Shown piece by piece: positions 1-8,625 of a DNA stretch of 64,000 nt. Position 1 is the first letter of the stretch. Every line of letters begins with the position of its first letter. This DNA comes from Actinoplanes campanulatus. Its GTDB lineage: Bacteria > Actinomycetota > Actinomycetes > Mycobacteriales > Micromonosporaceae. Under the pieces are notes generated by a model. It did not search any database. It had not been told where the DNA came from and saw only the letters and a list, made by a program, of their open reading frames with translations. The position numbers and the translations under genes were made by a program. Location: contig NZ_BMPW01000001.1 in assembly GCF_014647795.1 (NCBI RefSeq), forward strand, positions 62,001-126,000, read 5' to 3'.

Positions 1-1191
1 GGGTCGCACCACCAGAAGCTCGTGGTGCTGCGGCACCCGGGGCGACCGGAACGGGACATCGCCTTCGCCGGCGGGATCGACCTGTGCCACAGCCGCCGCG
101 ACGACGCCCGGCACCACGGCGATCCGCAGGCGGTGCGGATGGCGTCCGCGTACGGGCCGAACCCGCCCTGGCACGACGTGCAGTTGGCGTTGCGCGGCCC
201 GGTCGTCGGCACGCTCGACCGCTCGTTCCGGGAACGCTGGACCGACCGGGTGCCGCTCGACCAGGACGGCCCGATCGCCACCGTCACCGACCGGCTGCGC
301 CACGAGGACATGCGCCCCGATCCGCTGCCGGACCTTCCGCCCGATCCGCCGGGGTGCGGCCCGCACACCGTGCAGGTGTTGCGCACCTATCCGGCGATGC
401 GGCCGCCGTACGGCTTCGCCAGGCAGGGCGAGCGCAGCGTGGCCCGCGGCTACACGAAGGCGATCAAGCGGGCCCGCCGGATCGTCTACCTGGAGGACCA
501 GTACCTGTGGTCCACCGAGGTGGCCCAGCTGTTCGCCGAGGCGATGCGCGACAATCCGCGGCTGCACCTGGTGGCCGTGGTGCCCCGCCATCCGGACGTG
601 GACGGCGCGTTCGCGCTGCCGCCCAACCAGGTGGGCCGGGAACAGGCCATCGAGCTGTGCAGACGGGCGGCCGCCGACCGGGTGCACGTCTTCGACCTGG
701 AGAACCACGACGGCACCCCGATCTACGTGCACGCCAAGGTCTGCGTGATCGACGACGTCTGGTGCAGCGTGGGCAGCGACAACTTCAACCGCCGCTCGTG
801 GACGCACGACAGCGAGCTGTCCTGCGCGGTCCTCGACGACACCGCCGACGGGCGGGACCCGGCCGATCCGGCGGGGCTCGGCGACGGCGCCCGGCGGTTC
901 GCCCGCGACCTGCGGCTGATGCTGATGCGCGAGCACCTCGACCGGGACGACGGGGACGACAAGGACCTGCTGGATCCGGAGAGCGCGATCACGGCGCTGA
1001 CCGGGGCCGCCGACCGGCTGCGGGACTGGCGCGACGGCGGGCGGGTGGGGCCCCGTCCGCCGGGGCGGCTCATCCCGCACGAGACGCGGCCGCTGCCGTG
1101 GCATCAGCGTTTGTGGGCGCTTCCGGCGTACCGGATGATCTATGACCCGGACGGACGGCCTTGGCGTGATCGGCGGGCGGGAAGCTGGTAG
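1..1191 (+). CDS. Phospholipase D-like phosphatidyltransferase/hydrolase, 5' partial
   Basis: The reading frame is open from base 1, so the N-terminus lies outside the window. Two HKD signatures are visible: HHQKLVVL at the extreme left edge (HxK, from base 7) and HAKVCVID near bases 730-753, followed by GSDNFNRRSW. Two such half-sites make one active site in the phospholipase D superfamily, where the histidine forms a phosphoenzyme intermediate. The likely substrate is a phospholipid, as in cardiolipin synthase or PLD, but nothing here fixes it. The stop codon (1189-1191) runs directly into an 18-bp palindrome. The first in-frame GTG or ATG inside the window is not the true start, because it would cut off the first HKD motif. 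Confidence 0.85.
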   Translation, partial: GSHHQKLVVLRHPGRPERDIAFAGGIDLCHSRRDDARHHGDPQAVRMASAYGPNPPWHDVQLALRGPVVGTLDRSFRERWTDRVPLDQDGPIATVTDRLRHEDMRPDPLPDLPPDPPGCGPHTVQVLRTYPAMRPPYGFARQGERSVARGYTKAIKRARRIVYLEDQYLWSTEVAQLFAEAMRDNPRLHLVAVVPRHPDVDGAFALPPNQVGREQAIELCRRAAADRVHVFDLENHDGTPIYVHAKVCVIDDVWCSVGSDNFNRRSWTHDSELSCAVLDDTADGRDPADPAGLGDGARRFARDLRLMLMREHLDRDDGDDKDLLDPESAITALTGAADRLRDWRDGGRVGPRPPGRLIPHETRPLPWHQRLWALPAYRMIYDPDGRPWRDRRAGSW

Positions 1192-1208
1192 GTATGCCTA
1201 GGCATACC
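1191..1208. repeat. 18-bp perfect palindrome before the two-component genes
   Basis: The sequence GGTATGCCTAGGCATACC is fully self-complementary. It begins on the last base of the PLD stop codon and lies 46 to 64 bases upstream of the -10 box of the histidine kinase gene. It has no loop and no T-tract, so an operator for a dimeric regulator is more likely than a terminator. This is inference. Confidence 0.5.
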
Positions 1209-1254
1209 CCTGACCGGGTGTCTGAACGGCTGGGCCGGGCCGGAGGCCGCTGGC

Positions 1255-1260
1255 TACCGT
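1255..1260 (+). promoter_or_regulatory. Predicted -10 box (TACCGT), leaderless mRNA for histidine kinase
   Basis: TACCGT is followed by six bases and the GTG start codon, the spacing typical of leaderless actinobacterial transcripts. No Shine-Dalgarno sequence precedes the start. Confidence 0.45.
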
Positions 1261-1266
1261 GACCTG

Positions 1267-2544
1267 GTGTTGAACGCCGAGCATCTCGCCACCGCCCTGC
1301 GGGACCGCCGCTACCTCCGGACGACCTGGCCGTGGCGCGCGGCCGGATACCTGTCGATCACCGGAGTGATCGTCACGCCGCTCGCCTTCGTCCTCTGGCT
1401 GCTGCTGATCCCGTGGCTGGTGGCCGGCCGCAACCTCATCCACGGAACGACGCCCGAACTCGTGGTGCTCCTTCTCATGGCGCTCGGCGCCGCCCTGATC
1501 GCCACGTTCAGCCCGCTGGTGGCACTGCCGCTGGCCGCCCTGGAACGGCAGCGGCTCCGGATGATCGACTCCCGGCCGCTCGTCGCGCCGCACCGGATCA
1601 GCGCCACCAACCCGCTGACCCTGTTCGGGCACGAGTCCACCTGGCGGGCCGTCCTGTACGCCGTCGTGCTGGCCCTGTTCGCCCCGCCGGTGCTGGTGCT
1701 CACCGGGGTGCTGATCACGCTGGAGGCGACGCTGCTGTTCAGCCCCTGGCTGACCGAGTGGAATCTCGGTGACCTGACCATCGACGGCGGCCCCGCGTCG
1801 ATCCCGTTCACGCTGCTCGGGATCGTCCTGATCCCGGCCTGGCTCTACCTGATCGGCGGCCTGGCGGCGGCGCACGGCGCGCTGGCCCGGCGGCTGCTCG
1901 GCAGCGGCGGCGACGGCCTGCGCGACCAGCTGACCGAGGTGTCGCAGTCCCGGGCCCGGCTGGCCGACGCGTTCGACGCCGAGCGGCGCCGCATCGAACG
2001 GGACCTGCACGACGGCGCCCAGCACCGGCTCACCAGCCTCACCCTGCACCTGGGCATGGCCCGGCTGGACCTGCCCGAGGACTCCCCCGCCGCCGCGCCG
2101 CTCGGCCAGGCCCACGACCAGGCCAAGGAGCTGATGGTGGTGCTGCGCGACCTGATCCACGGGATCCGCCCGCAGACCCTGAGCGACGTCGGCCTGGCCG
2201 CCGCGCTGTGGGAGCTGGCCGCGAGTTCGCCGGTGCCGGTGACGGTGGAGGCGCCCGACACCATCGGCCGGCTGCCGGAGCGGGTCGAGACGACCGCCTA
2301 CTTCGTGGCCGCCGAGGCGCTCACCAACGTGGCCCGGCACGCGGGCGCCACCTCGGCCCAGGTGCGCCTGACCCGTGCCGGCGACGGGGTGGTGCTGGAG
2401 ATCCAGGACGACGGGCGGGGCGGCGCCGACCCGGCCGCCGGAAGCGGGCTCACCGGGCTGGCCGACCGGGTGGCGGCGGCCGGTGGACGGCTCCTGCTGG
2501 CCAGCCCGGCCGGTGGGCCCACGTTGTTGCGGGTCGAGCTGTGA
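1267..2544 (+). CDS. NarL-type sensor histidine kinase
   Basis: This is a 425-residue membrane sensor kinase. Hydrophobic segments around residues 25-53, 63-90, 128-158 and 178-205 form a four-helix sensor region. The dimerisation domain follows with phospho-acceptor His248 in [12 protein letters not shown], the HisKA_3 signature. The ATPase domain shows the N box in [11 protein letters not shown] and the glycine box DDGRGG. The GTG start sits six bases after a TACCGT box, so translation is probably leaderless. The stop overlaps the start of the response regulator (GTGA), showing a two-gene operon. The extended intramembrane sensor gives no clue to the signal; such kinases often respond to envelope stress or antibiotics, but that is family knowledge only. 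Confidence 0.9.
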   Translation: MLNAEHLATALRDRRYLRTTWPWRAAGYLSITGVIVTPLAFVLWLLLIPWLVAGRNLIHGTTPELVVLLLMALGAALIATFSPLVALPLAALERQRLRMIDSRPLVAPHRISATNPLTLFGHESTWRAVLYAVVLALFAPPVLVLTGVLITLEATLLFSPWLTEWNLGDLTIDGGPASIPFTLLGIVLIPAWLYLIGGLAAAHGALARRLLGSGGDGLRDQLTEVSQSRARLADAFDAERRRIERDLHDGAQHRLTSLTLHLGMARLDLPEDSPAAAPLGQAHDQAKELMVVLRDLIHGIRPQTLSDVGLAAALWELAASSPVPVTVEAPDTIGRLPERVETTAYFVAAEALTNVARHAGATSAQVRLTRAGDGVVLEIQDDGRGGADPAAGSGLTGLADRVAAAGGRLLLASPAGGPTLLRVEL

Positions 2545-3188
2545 CCCGGGTGGTCCTCGCCGAGGACGGGGTGCTGCTGCGCGAGGGCCTGGTCGGGGTG
2601 CTGGTCCGGTTCGGGTTCGAGGTGGTGGCCGCGGTCGGGGACGCCGACGAGCTGATCACCGCGGTCGGGAAGCACGACCCGGGGCTGGTGATCACCGACA
2701 TCAAGATGCCGCCGACCTTCTCCGACGAGGGGCTGCGAGCGGCGGTACGGCTGCGGCGGGACCACCCCGGGCTGCCCGTCGTGGTGCTCAGCCAGTACGT
2801 GCAGCAGGAGTTCGCGGCCGACCTGATCGGCACCGGCGACGGCGTCGGTTACCTGCTCAAGGACCGGGTCGCCGACATCGCCGACTTCGTGGCGTCGCTG
2901 CGCACCGTGGTGGACGGCGGCACGGTCGTCGACCCGGACGTGGTCCGCCGGCTGCTGAGCCGCCAGCGGGACCCGCTCGCCGGGCTGTCCGGCCGGGAGC
3001 GGGAGGTGCTCGCCCTGATCGCCGAGGGGCGGTCCAACTCGGCGATCGCGTCGGCCCTGTTCATCAGCGAACCCGCGGTCGGCAAGCACGTCGGCAACAT
3101 CCTGGCCAAGCTGGGCCTGTCGCCGACCGACGACACCAACCGGCGGGTCCTGGCGGTGCTCACCTACCTGCGGACTGTCCACCGGTAG
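2541..3188 (+). CDS. NarL/LuxR-family response regulator
   Basis: This 215-residue DNA-binding regulator is the partner of the kinase just upstream. The receiver domain has the acidic pocket ED at residues 8-9, phospho-acceptor Asp53 in ITDIKMPP, and Lys near residue 110 in YLLKDRV. The C-terminal LuxR helix-turn-helix begins at [15 protein letters not shown], with the recognition helix in [11 protein letters not shown]. Translation starts at GTG within the overlap GTGA, giving coupled expression with the kinase. The 3' end overlaps the convergent methyltransferase gene by 25 bases. Its targets are unknown; the palindrome at 1191-1208 is a candidate autoregulatory site. Confidence 0.92.
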   Translation: MTRVVLAEDGVLLREGLVGVLVRFGFEVVAAVGDADELITAVGKHDPGLVITDIKMPPTFSDEGLRAAVRLRRDHPGLPVVVLSQYVQQEFAADLIGTGDGVGYLLKDRVADIADFVASLRTVVDGGTVVDPDVVRRLLSRQRDPLAGLSGREREVLALIAEGRSNSAIASALFISEPAVGKHVGNILAKLGLSPTDDTNRRVLAVLTYLRTVHR

Positions 3189-4243
3189 GGCGTCCACAGC
3201 GGCCCGGTCAGCACCAACTCGACGTCCCAGGCGCTCATCGGTGGCCGGCCCAGGGCATCCCACCGTCCGGCGAGCGCCGCACCGATCGCCGTGTAGCGGT
3301 CCCGCTCCGCGCCGGAGGCCAGGATCGACCCGTCGGCCAGGACCACCGCGCCGGACTCGCCGGAATCGTCGAGCACCGCGAGACAGCTCTGCTGCCGGTC
3401 CGGGAGCGCCGCCTGGGTGACCCGATGGTGCCACGCGCCGGCCGCGTACCAGAGATTCCGGTACGCCAGCGTCGCCAGCTCCGGCCGCCAGCACGGTCGT
3501 CGCGTCTCGGTCAGACCGGTCATGCCGAGCACCGGCTCCGGGTGACTGCGCCGGTGCCGGGCGGTCAGCGGGCCGGCCGCGCTCATGAACCCGGCCGGGC
3601 ACACCACTGTCGCGGCGCCGTCGGTCCGGACGTCCAGGACCGGGTGGGTGCCGCTGTGCTCGACCGGGACGATGATCCGGCCGCCCGGGTCCAGCCGGTC
3701 CAGCCAGTGCGGCGAGACACCGGCCACGCCGACCGTCACGATGATCCGGTCATACCGCTCCGGGTCTCCCGCGAAGGCGGCCGTGTAACCGTCGGCGGTC
3801 TCCACCCGGACCCCGGAGGCGCCGGCGCGGGCCAGCGCGGAGCGCGCCCGGGCGGCCACGTCGGGCTGCACGTCGACCGTGGTGACCGTCGCTCCCATGG
3901 CGGCCAGCAGGGCCGCGTTGTAACCGGTGCCCGCGCCGATCTCCAGGATCCGCATGCCGGGCCGCGGGTCGAGCGCCTCGATCATGATCGCCATCAGCGA
4001 CGGCTGGCTGGACGAGCTGACCGGGCGGCCGTCGCTGATCTTGGTGACCAGCACGTCGTTGCTGTAGACGGTGGGCAGGAACTCCGGGTCGGCGGGCAGG
4101 ACACGGCGGCCGTCGCGGCTCAGGAAACCGTCCGGCACGAAGATCTCCCGGGGCACCGTGCCGAACGCCCGGGCCAGCGCGGGCGAGAGCTCGGCGCCGT
4201 CTCCGCGGATCAGGTCGAGGTAGTGCCGGCGGGCGTCCTCCAT
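3164..4243 (-). CDS. Protein-L-isoaspartate O-methyltransferase-like protein
   Basis: A 359-residue cytosolic methyltransferase. The N-terminal two thirds match the PCMT family: VPREIFVPD, the [15 protein letters not shown] segment, then the SAM-binding glycine motif [19 protein letters not shown] enzymes transfer a methyl group from SAM to isoaspartyl residues in damaged proteins. This protein carries about 130 extra C-terminal residues compared with the roughly 210-residue classical enzyme, a form common in actinomycetes and sometimes tied to peptide modification; here no peptide gene is nearby. The start was chosen at ATG 4243 because TACGGT (4251-4256) lies seven bases before it, a leaderless arrangement. 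The long open frame continuing upstream lacks a better start. Confidence 0.8.
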   Translation of the reverse strand: MEDARRHYLDLIRGDGAELSPALARAFGTVPREIFVPDGFLSRDGRRVLPADPEFLPTVYSNDVLVTKISDGRPVSSSSQPSLMAIMIEALDPRPGMRILEIGAGTGYNAALLAAMGATVTTVDVQPDVAARARSALARAGASGVRVETADGYTAAFAGDPERYDRIIVTVGVAGVSPHWLDRLDPGGRIIVPVEHSGTHPVLDVRTDGAATVVCPAGFMSAAGPLTARHRRSHPEPVLGMTGLTETRRPCWRPELATLAYRNLWYAAGAWHHRVTQAALPDRQQSCLAVLDDSGESGAVVLADGSILASGAERDRYTAIGAALAGRWDALGRPPMSAWDVELVLTGPLWTPYRWTVRR

Positions 4244-4250
4244 GCCTGAC

Positions 4251-4256
4251 ACCGTA
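4251..4256 (-). promoter_or_regulatory. Predicted -10 box (TACGGT) for the PCMT-like gene
   Basis: Read on the minus strand, TACGGT is followed by seven bases and the ATG at 4243. This is the same spacing as other leaderless starts in the window. Confidence 0.4.
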
Positions 4257-4262
4257 TAGCCG

Positions 4263-5384
4263 TCAATGCCTCGCGCACTCCACCGCGGCGCGGAGCCGGT
4301 CGGGGACGTCCGCGTCGTGGTAAGGGTGTTCGGACGGTTCGATCCGGGCCAGGAAGTTCGCGTAGGTGGCCGCCGCCCGCAACTCCCGCACCGGGCGCAG
4401 CAGGTCCAGGGCCCGGAGGGCGTCACCGTCGGGCCAGAGCGCCGCCCAGTGCTCCGGGTCGACCTCCAGCCGCAGCGCGTCCAGGGCCGGGTTGCCGATC
4501 GAGGAGTCACCCCAGTCCACGATGGTCAGACCCTCCTCCCCGGTCCGGACGTTGCCCGGATGAAGATCACCGTGCACCAGCGTGTCCGGGAGACCGCACT
4601 TCTCCACCTGCTCCAGCCTCCGGGGAAGATCATCGATCAACTTCCCCAGACCAGGCAATTCCGAGATGTACGGCGAAGCGACGCTCACCAGCGCATCCAG
4701 CTCCATTGCCGGAACGCCGTTCGCGCGGAGCTCATCCACCCGGCCCGCGAAGTGCCGTTGCACCGGGTGGAACGCGGTCGCGATCTCCGCCCGCAGCGCC
4801 GGGCCCCCGTCGTACCGGTCCTCCCCCGGCACGTGGGCCAGCAGCATCCGCCCCTCGTCACCCGCGGCCAGCAGGTAGGGCACCAGGCCGGGCTCCACCG
4901 CGTCCACCAACCGCAACACGGCCGGCTCGTGCCCGAAGAACGACGGCACCTGCTTGAGCCAGGCCATCGAGGCCCCGTCCGGGCGATCGAACCGCCAGAT
5001 CGCCGACAGGTTCCAGGTCCGCTGCTGCCGGGCCACCGCGCCGTGCAGGCCGATCCGGTCGAGCGCGCCGGCCGCCCAGGCCAGCGACCGATCCGGGCCA
5101 CCGAACTCGGCGTACGGCGCCCGGTTCGGATGCGGCGACAGGTCGACCTCGGCCGGGAGCAGCCCGGCCGGCGCCTCGTCGCAGACGGCCAGGTAGGTGA
5201 CGTGGCCGCCGGGTGGGGCCGGCCGGTCGCCGTGCAACAGGCGCAGCACGGTCACGTCGATCCCGGCGCCGGCCACCACGTCGGCGACCTCCTGCCACCA
5301 CGGTGTGCCGACCAAAAACGGTGGCAGGGCGCCGAGCACCCGGCCCGCCCGGTCGGCGAGCACCAGGGTCACCGTCCGGGTCAT
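4263..5384 (-). CDS. Aminoglycoside phosphotransferase-fold kinase, unknown substrate
   Basis: A 373-residue protein. Its C-terminal two thirds have the APH kinase fold: catalytic-loop motif HGDLHPGNVR (about residues 268-277) and metal-binding IVDWGDSSIGNP (about 286-297). The first 110 residues, from VTLVLADRAGRVLG through YLAVCDEAP, form a separate alpha/beta region that I do not recognise with certainty; it slightly resembles a Nudix or sensing domain. Its ATG overlaps the allantoicase stop (ATGA), so it is the last gene of an allB-alc-kinase unit. Translational coupling to allantoin catabolism suggests a metabolite kinase rather than drug resistance, but the substrate is unknown. Confidence 0.75.
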   Translation of the reverse strand: MTRTVTLVLADRAGRVLGALPPFLVGTPWWQEVADVVAGAGIDVTVLRLLHGDRPAPPGGHVTYLAVCDEAPAGLLPAEVDLSPHPNRAPYAEFGGPDRSLAWAAGALDRIGLHGAVARQQRTWNLSAIWRFDRPDGASMAWLKQVPSFFGHEPAVLRLVDAVEPGLVPYLLAAGDEGRMLLAHVPGEDRYDGGPALRAEIATAFHPVQRHFAGRVDELRANGVPAMELDALVSVASPYISELPGLGKLIDDLPRRLEQVEKCGLPDTLVHGDLHPGNVRTGEEGLTIVDWGDSSIGNPALDALRLEVDPEHWAALWPDGDALRALDLLRPVRELRAAATYANFLARIEPSEHPYHDADVPDRLRAAVECARH

Positions 5385-6352
5385 CGACCAAGCCGCTTCT
5401 GCAGGAATCTACGGTCGGCCCGCCCGAGCAGCCGCAGCCGGGCCATGCCGCCGTCCGGGTAGATGTCCAGCCGCACGTGCGTCACCTCCGGCGCCTTGGC
5501 GAGCCGGAACCGGTGCGGCGTGTCCGGGCGCAGCGCCGTCCGCGGCAGCAGCTCGAAGGTGCGCTCGCCGGCGTCGATGCCGGTCAGGGCCGCCCAGCCG
5601 GGTGCGTTGCCCTTGAAGTGGCTGGTGTCCAGGTCGGCGAAGCGCAGCACGGCCGGGGCGGCCAGCCGCACGAGCACCCAGTCGTTCGCGTCGTCCCGCC
5701 GGCGGGACGTCTCCCAGCCGTCGCCCATGTCGCGGGCCAGGCCGGGCATCAGCATCCGCTGCGGGTGGCCGTAGAACATGTCGCTGCAATCCACGACGGT
5801 CGCGCCGTACTCGGCGGCGGCCACGTCGAACACCTTCGGCAGCAGCTCCGGATCAGGCACCACCTCGCCGTGCACGCGCAGCCGGGCCACCCCGCCGTCC
5901 GGGAAGATGGTGAGCCGCACGTGGGTGAAACGGCGCCGGTCCGCCACCGGGTAAAGGTTGTGACTGTCGCCCTTGAGCGGCGACTTCGGCAGGATCTCCA
6001 CCCAGTCGGCGGCCGCCAGCTCGTCCGGGCCCGGATGGCCGGGCAACTCCACCGCCTCCACCGAGGCGAACGGAGGGTAGTTGCCGGTGAAGAACGCGGT
6101 GTCGATGTCGATGCCGTGCACGATGCCGGGCGCGCCGAGCCGGACCACCGCGACGTCGTGTCCCGGCGTACGGCGACGGCGGGTCTCCCAGCCGTCGTAG
6201 ACCTGTCCCCTGTGGTCGAAGGTCTTCGGCGCGTGCCCCGGCGGATCGGGCAGGAGCAGGTGGTCGGCGGCGGCGAAGAACTCGTCGCTGGAGTGCACGA
6301 CACCGCCACCGAACGCCCGCGACGCCAGATCCGGCAGCGCACTGAACTCCAT
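5381..6352 (-). CDS. alc: Allantoicase
   Basis: A 323-residue cytosolic enzyme that hydrolyses allantoate to ureidoglycolate and urea. The family contains two homologous jelly-roll domains, and both are visible: the pattern DGWETxRRR occurs twice (after VY in the N-terminal half and after RDMG in the C-terminal half), each followed by a WV-containing strand and LDxYPDGG or LTIFPDGG. The start is ATG 6352, which shares one base with the allantoinase stop (TGATG) and has a GAGGAG ribosome site within the allB end. Expression is therefore coupled to allB. The 3' end overlaps the downstream kinase gene by four bases. Confidence 0.93.
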   Translation of the reverse strand: MEFSALPDLASRAFGGGVVHSSDEFFAAADHLLLPDPPGHAPKTFDHRGQVYDGWETRRRRTPGHDVAVVRLGAPGIVHGIDIDTAFFTGNYPPFASVEAVELPGHPGPDELAAADWVEILPKSPLKGDSHNLYPVADRRRFTHVRLTIFPDGGVARLRVHGEVVPDPELLPKVFDVAAAEYGATVVDCSDMFYGHPQRMLMPGLARDMGDGWETSRRRDDANDWVLVRLAAPAVLRFADLDTSHFKGNAPGWAALTGIDAGERTFELLPRTALRPDTPHRFRLAKAPEVTHVRLDIYPDGGMARLRLLGRADRRFLQKRLGR

Positions 6353-7668
6353 CAGCTCTCCTCGTCGATGCTCAGGAACGTCCCGCCGGCCCGATCGCCG
6401 GTCACTGCGCGTCCGCGCAGCCAGGTCGTGCGCACTACACCCCGCAACCTCTTTCCGGCGTACGGGGTGACCGGATTCTTGTGATGCAGCGCGTGCGCGT
6501 CGACGACGAACTCGGCGTCCGGCTCGAAGGCGACGAGATCCGCGTCGGCGCCGGGAGTGATCCGGCCCTTGTTCCGCAGTCCCACCAGATCGGCGGGGCG
6601 GCGCGCCATCCACCTCACCACGTCCGCGAGGGTGTGCCCGCGATCCCGGGCCGCGGTCCAGATCACCGGAAGCCCCAGCTGCACCGAGGCGATCCCGCCC
6701 CAGGCCGCCGCGAAGTCACCGGTGTCCCGCCGCTTCAGGTCCGGGGTGCACGGGGAGTGGTCGCTGACCACACACGTGATCAGGCCGTCGGCCAGCGCCT
6801 CCCACAGCCGGTCGGCGTTCGCCGTGTCCCGGATCGGCGGGCAGCACTTGAACTCGGTGGCGCCGTCCGGGATCCCGGCCGCGTCCAGCGTCAGATAGTG
6901 CGGGCAGGTCTCCGCCGTCACCCGTACCCCCTCTGCTCTGGCCTGGGCGATCAACGGCAGCGCGGTGGCCGCGGAGAGATGCAGGATGTGCACGCGGCGG
7001 CCCGCCGCGCGGGCCACCGCGATGGCCGTGGCCACCGCGGCGTGCTCGGCGCCCTCCGGCCGGGAGGCCAGAAAGTCGGCGTACGCGGGCGAGCTCGCCG
7101 CGTCGCGCAGATGATCCGGATCCTCGGCGTGGACGACGAACAGGGCGTCCACCGCGTTCATGGCGGTGGCCAGCTGGTCCGCGTCGACCGGCGGGAACTC
7201 GGGCACCCCGGAATCGGCCAGGAACGCCTTGAAACCGAAGACACCGGCCGCGTGCAGGCCGGGAAGATCCGCCGCGTTGCCCGGGATCGCGCCACCCCAG
7301 AAGCCGACGTCGACGTGACACTGCCCGGCCGCGGCCGCCCGCTTGATCCGCAGCGCCTCGCCGGTCACGGTCGGCGGCAGGCTGTTCAGCGGCATGTCGA
7401 TGATCGTGGTGACACCGCCGGCCGCGGCCGCCCGGGTCGCCGTGGCGAAACCCTCCCACTCGGTCCGGCCCGGCTCGTTGACGTGCACGTGCGTGTCCAC
7501 CAGGCCGGGCAGCAGGGCGGTGTCCCCGAGATCCACGTCCTCGGCCGTCCCGGCGCCGGCGCCGTAGGGCAGAACCGCCGTGATCCGCCCCTCCCCGACC
7601 AGGACCGCCGCCGCCCGCTCGCCCTCGGGTGTGACCACGCGCCGGGACCGGACCACCAGATCAGCCAT
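6352..7668 (-). CDS. allB: Allantoinase
   Basis: A 438-residue amidohydrolase opening the hydantoin ring of allantoin to give allantoate. Metal ligands are visible: HVH at residues 60-62, the carboxylated lysine Lys147 in FGFKAFL, His180 in FVVHAED, and HILHLS further on. Asp in VVSDHSPC completes the dinuclear site. Length and motif order match bacterial AllB. It begins an operon with allantoicase. A TAGAGT box (7675-7680) stands six bases before the ATG, so the message is likely leaderless. No IclR or GntR-type regulator gene lies alongside, so control of the cluster must come from elsewhere. Confidence 0.95.
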   Translation of the reverse strand: MADLVVRSRRVVTPEGERAAAVLVGEGRITAVLPYGAGAGTAEDVDLGDTALLPGLVDTHVHVNEPGRTEWEGFATATRAAAAGGVTTIIDMPLNSLPPTVTGEALRIKRAAAAGQCHVDVGFWGGAIPGNAADLPGLHAAGVFGFKAFLADSGVPEFPPVDADQLATAMNAVDALFVVHAEDPDHLRDAASSPAYADFLASRPEGAEHAAVATAIAVARAAGRRVHILHLSAATALPLIAQARAEGVRVTAETCPHYLTLDAAGIPDGATEFKCCPPIRDTANADRLWEALADGLITCVVSDHSPCTPDLKRRDTGDFAAAWGGIASVQLGLPVIWTAARDRGHTLADVVRWMARRPADLVGLRNKGRITPGADADLVAFEPDAEFVVDAHALHHKNPVTPYAGKRLRGVVRTTWLRGRAVTGDRAGGTFLSIDEES

Positions 7669-7674
7669 GATCGG

Positions 7675-7680
7675 ACTCTA
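7675..7680 (-). promoter_or_regulatory. Predicted -10 box (TAGAGT) for allB
   Basis: On the minus strand TAGAGT is followed by six bases and the allB ATG, a typical leaderless promoter layout. Confidence 0.45.
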
Positions 7681-7761
7681 TCGGCGCTTTGTTTCGGCCC
7701 GCGCCCATCCCGGCCGGTCAGTCATTTCGTTACCGGCGGTAGCGGAGTACCCTCCCGGTCC

Positions 7762-8187
7762 ATGGTGCGACGGTGGAGCCTGGCACTCCTGACAGCCCTC
7801 TGCGGTGTGCTCATCGCCGCGGTGAAGATCGGTGACGGCGCGCCCGGATCGGCGGGGCTGCTACTCGCCGTGTTCCTCGCGTTCGCCTTCGTGCTGTCGC
7901 CGCTCGCCTTCCCGCGCACGTCGGGCGGGGCCGGCGACGATCGGCCGGTCGTCTACTGGCGGCCCGGCTGCCCCTACTGCCTGCGACTGCGGGCCCGGCT
8001 CGGCCCCGAGGCGGCCCGGCTGCGCTGGGTCGACATCTGGCAGGACCCCGATGCGGCGGCCGCGGTCCGGGAGATCACTGGCGGTGACGAGACCGTACCC
8101 ACGGTGGTCATCGGCGGCCGGGGGCACGTCAACCCCGACCCGTCCTGGCTGCGGGAGCAGATCGCGCCCGCGGCCCCTCAGGCCTGA
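7762..8187 (+). CDS. Membrane-anchored glutaredoxin/mycoredoxin-like protein
   Basis: A 141-residue protein. Residues 4-50 contain two hydrophobic stretches (LALLTALCGVLIAAVKI and LLLAVFLAFAFVLSPLAF), giving a membrane hairpin. Residues 60-135 form a thioredoxin-like domain with the redox motif CPYC in YWRPGCPYCLRLR and the cis-proline region ETVPTVVI. CPYC active sites and the GxVxPD end match actinobacterial mycoredoxins, which reduce mycothiol mixed disulfides. The active site probably faces the cytosol. Start ATG 7762 lies eight bases after TACCCT. The gene ends 10 bases into the convergent gene at 8178. Confidence 0.8.
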   Translation: MVRRWSLALLTALCGVLIAAVKIGDGAPGSAGLLLAVFLAFAFVLSPLAFPRTSGGAGDDRPVVYWRPGCPYCLRLRARLGPEAARLRWVDIWQDPDAAAAVREITGGDETVPTVVIGGRGHVNPDPSWLREQIAPAAPQA

Positions 8188-8453
8188 ACCAGATCCGCAC
8201 CCGTCCAGCTCAGGAAACGGTCGTAGAACTCGGCCGGTGAGCGGGGCGGCAGGTCGGTCATCGCCCGGTCCAGGTGCGCCCACATGTACATGGCGAGCAT
8301 GACCCGGTCGGCGCCGTCCATGAGCGACACCCGTGCGGGCGGGCACGGCCACGGCTGACCGCAGGCGCGGCAACTCCAGGACGGTCGCTCACAGATGTGG
8401 TCCGGTGGCTCCGTCCCGGTGACACGGACGGTCCTCGTCAGGCGGTCGTGCAC
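8178..8453 (-). CDS. Small conserved-looking hypothetical protein with Cys cluster
   Basis: A 91-residue protein of unknown function. It has a cysteine-rich N-terminal half (CERPSWSCRACGQPWPC), which could bind a metal, followed by a helical C-terminal part (MLAMYMWAHLDRAM and EFYDRFLSWT). The start chosen is GTG 8453 because GGGGAGGA precedes it by seven bases; an upstream ATG at 8471 has no ribosome site. The 3' end overlaps the convergent redoxin gene by 10 bases. Its place beside the purine genes seems incidental. Confidence 0.6.
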   Translation of the reverse strand: MHDRLTRTVRVTGTEPPDHICERPSWSCRACGQPWPCPPARVSLMDGADRVMLAMYMWAHLDRAMTDLPPRSPAEFYDRFLSWTGADLVQA

Positions 8454-8625
8454 GGTGTGTCCTCCCCGCATTCGGCGTGATGCCGCCCTGTAGTACTCGC
8501 ACCGCCGCCGAAAAGTTCGAACCCCACCGGATTCGGCGTGCCACTGTGGTCTGACTCGACAGCGGTCGCCGTCCCTCGCCCCCTGCACCGCGGTCGCCGG
8601 GCCTCGCCGTCGGCGTCGTTTCGGC

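Noticed and set aside
4263-5384. An aminoglycoside resistance gene
   Set aside because: Only the fold is shared; translational coupling to allantoicase and the absence of resistance or mobile genes do not support drug modification.
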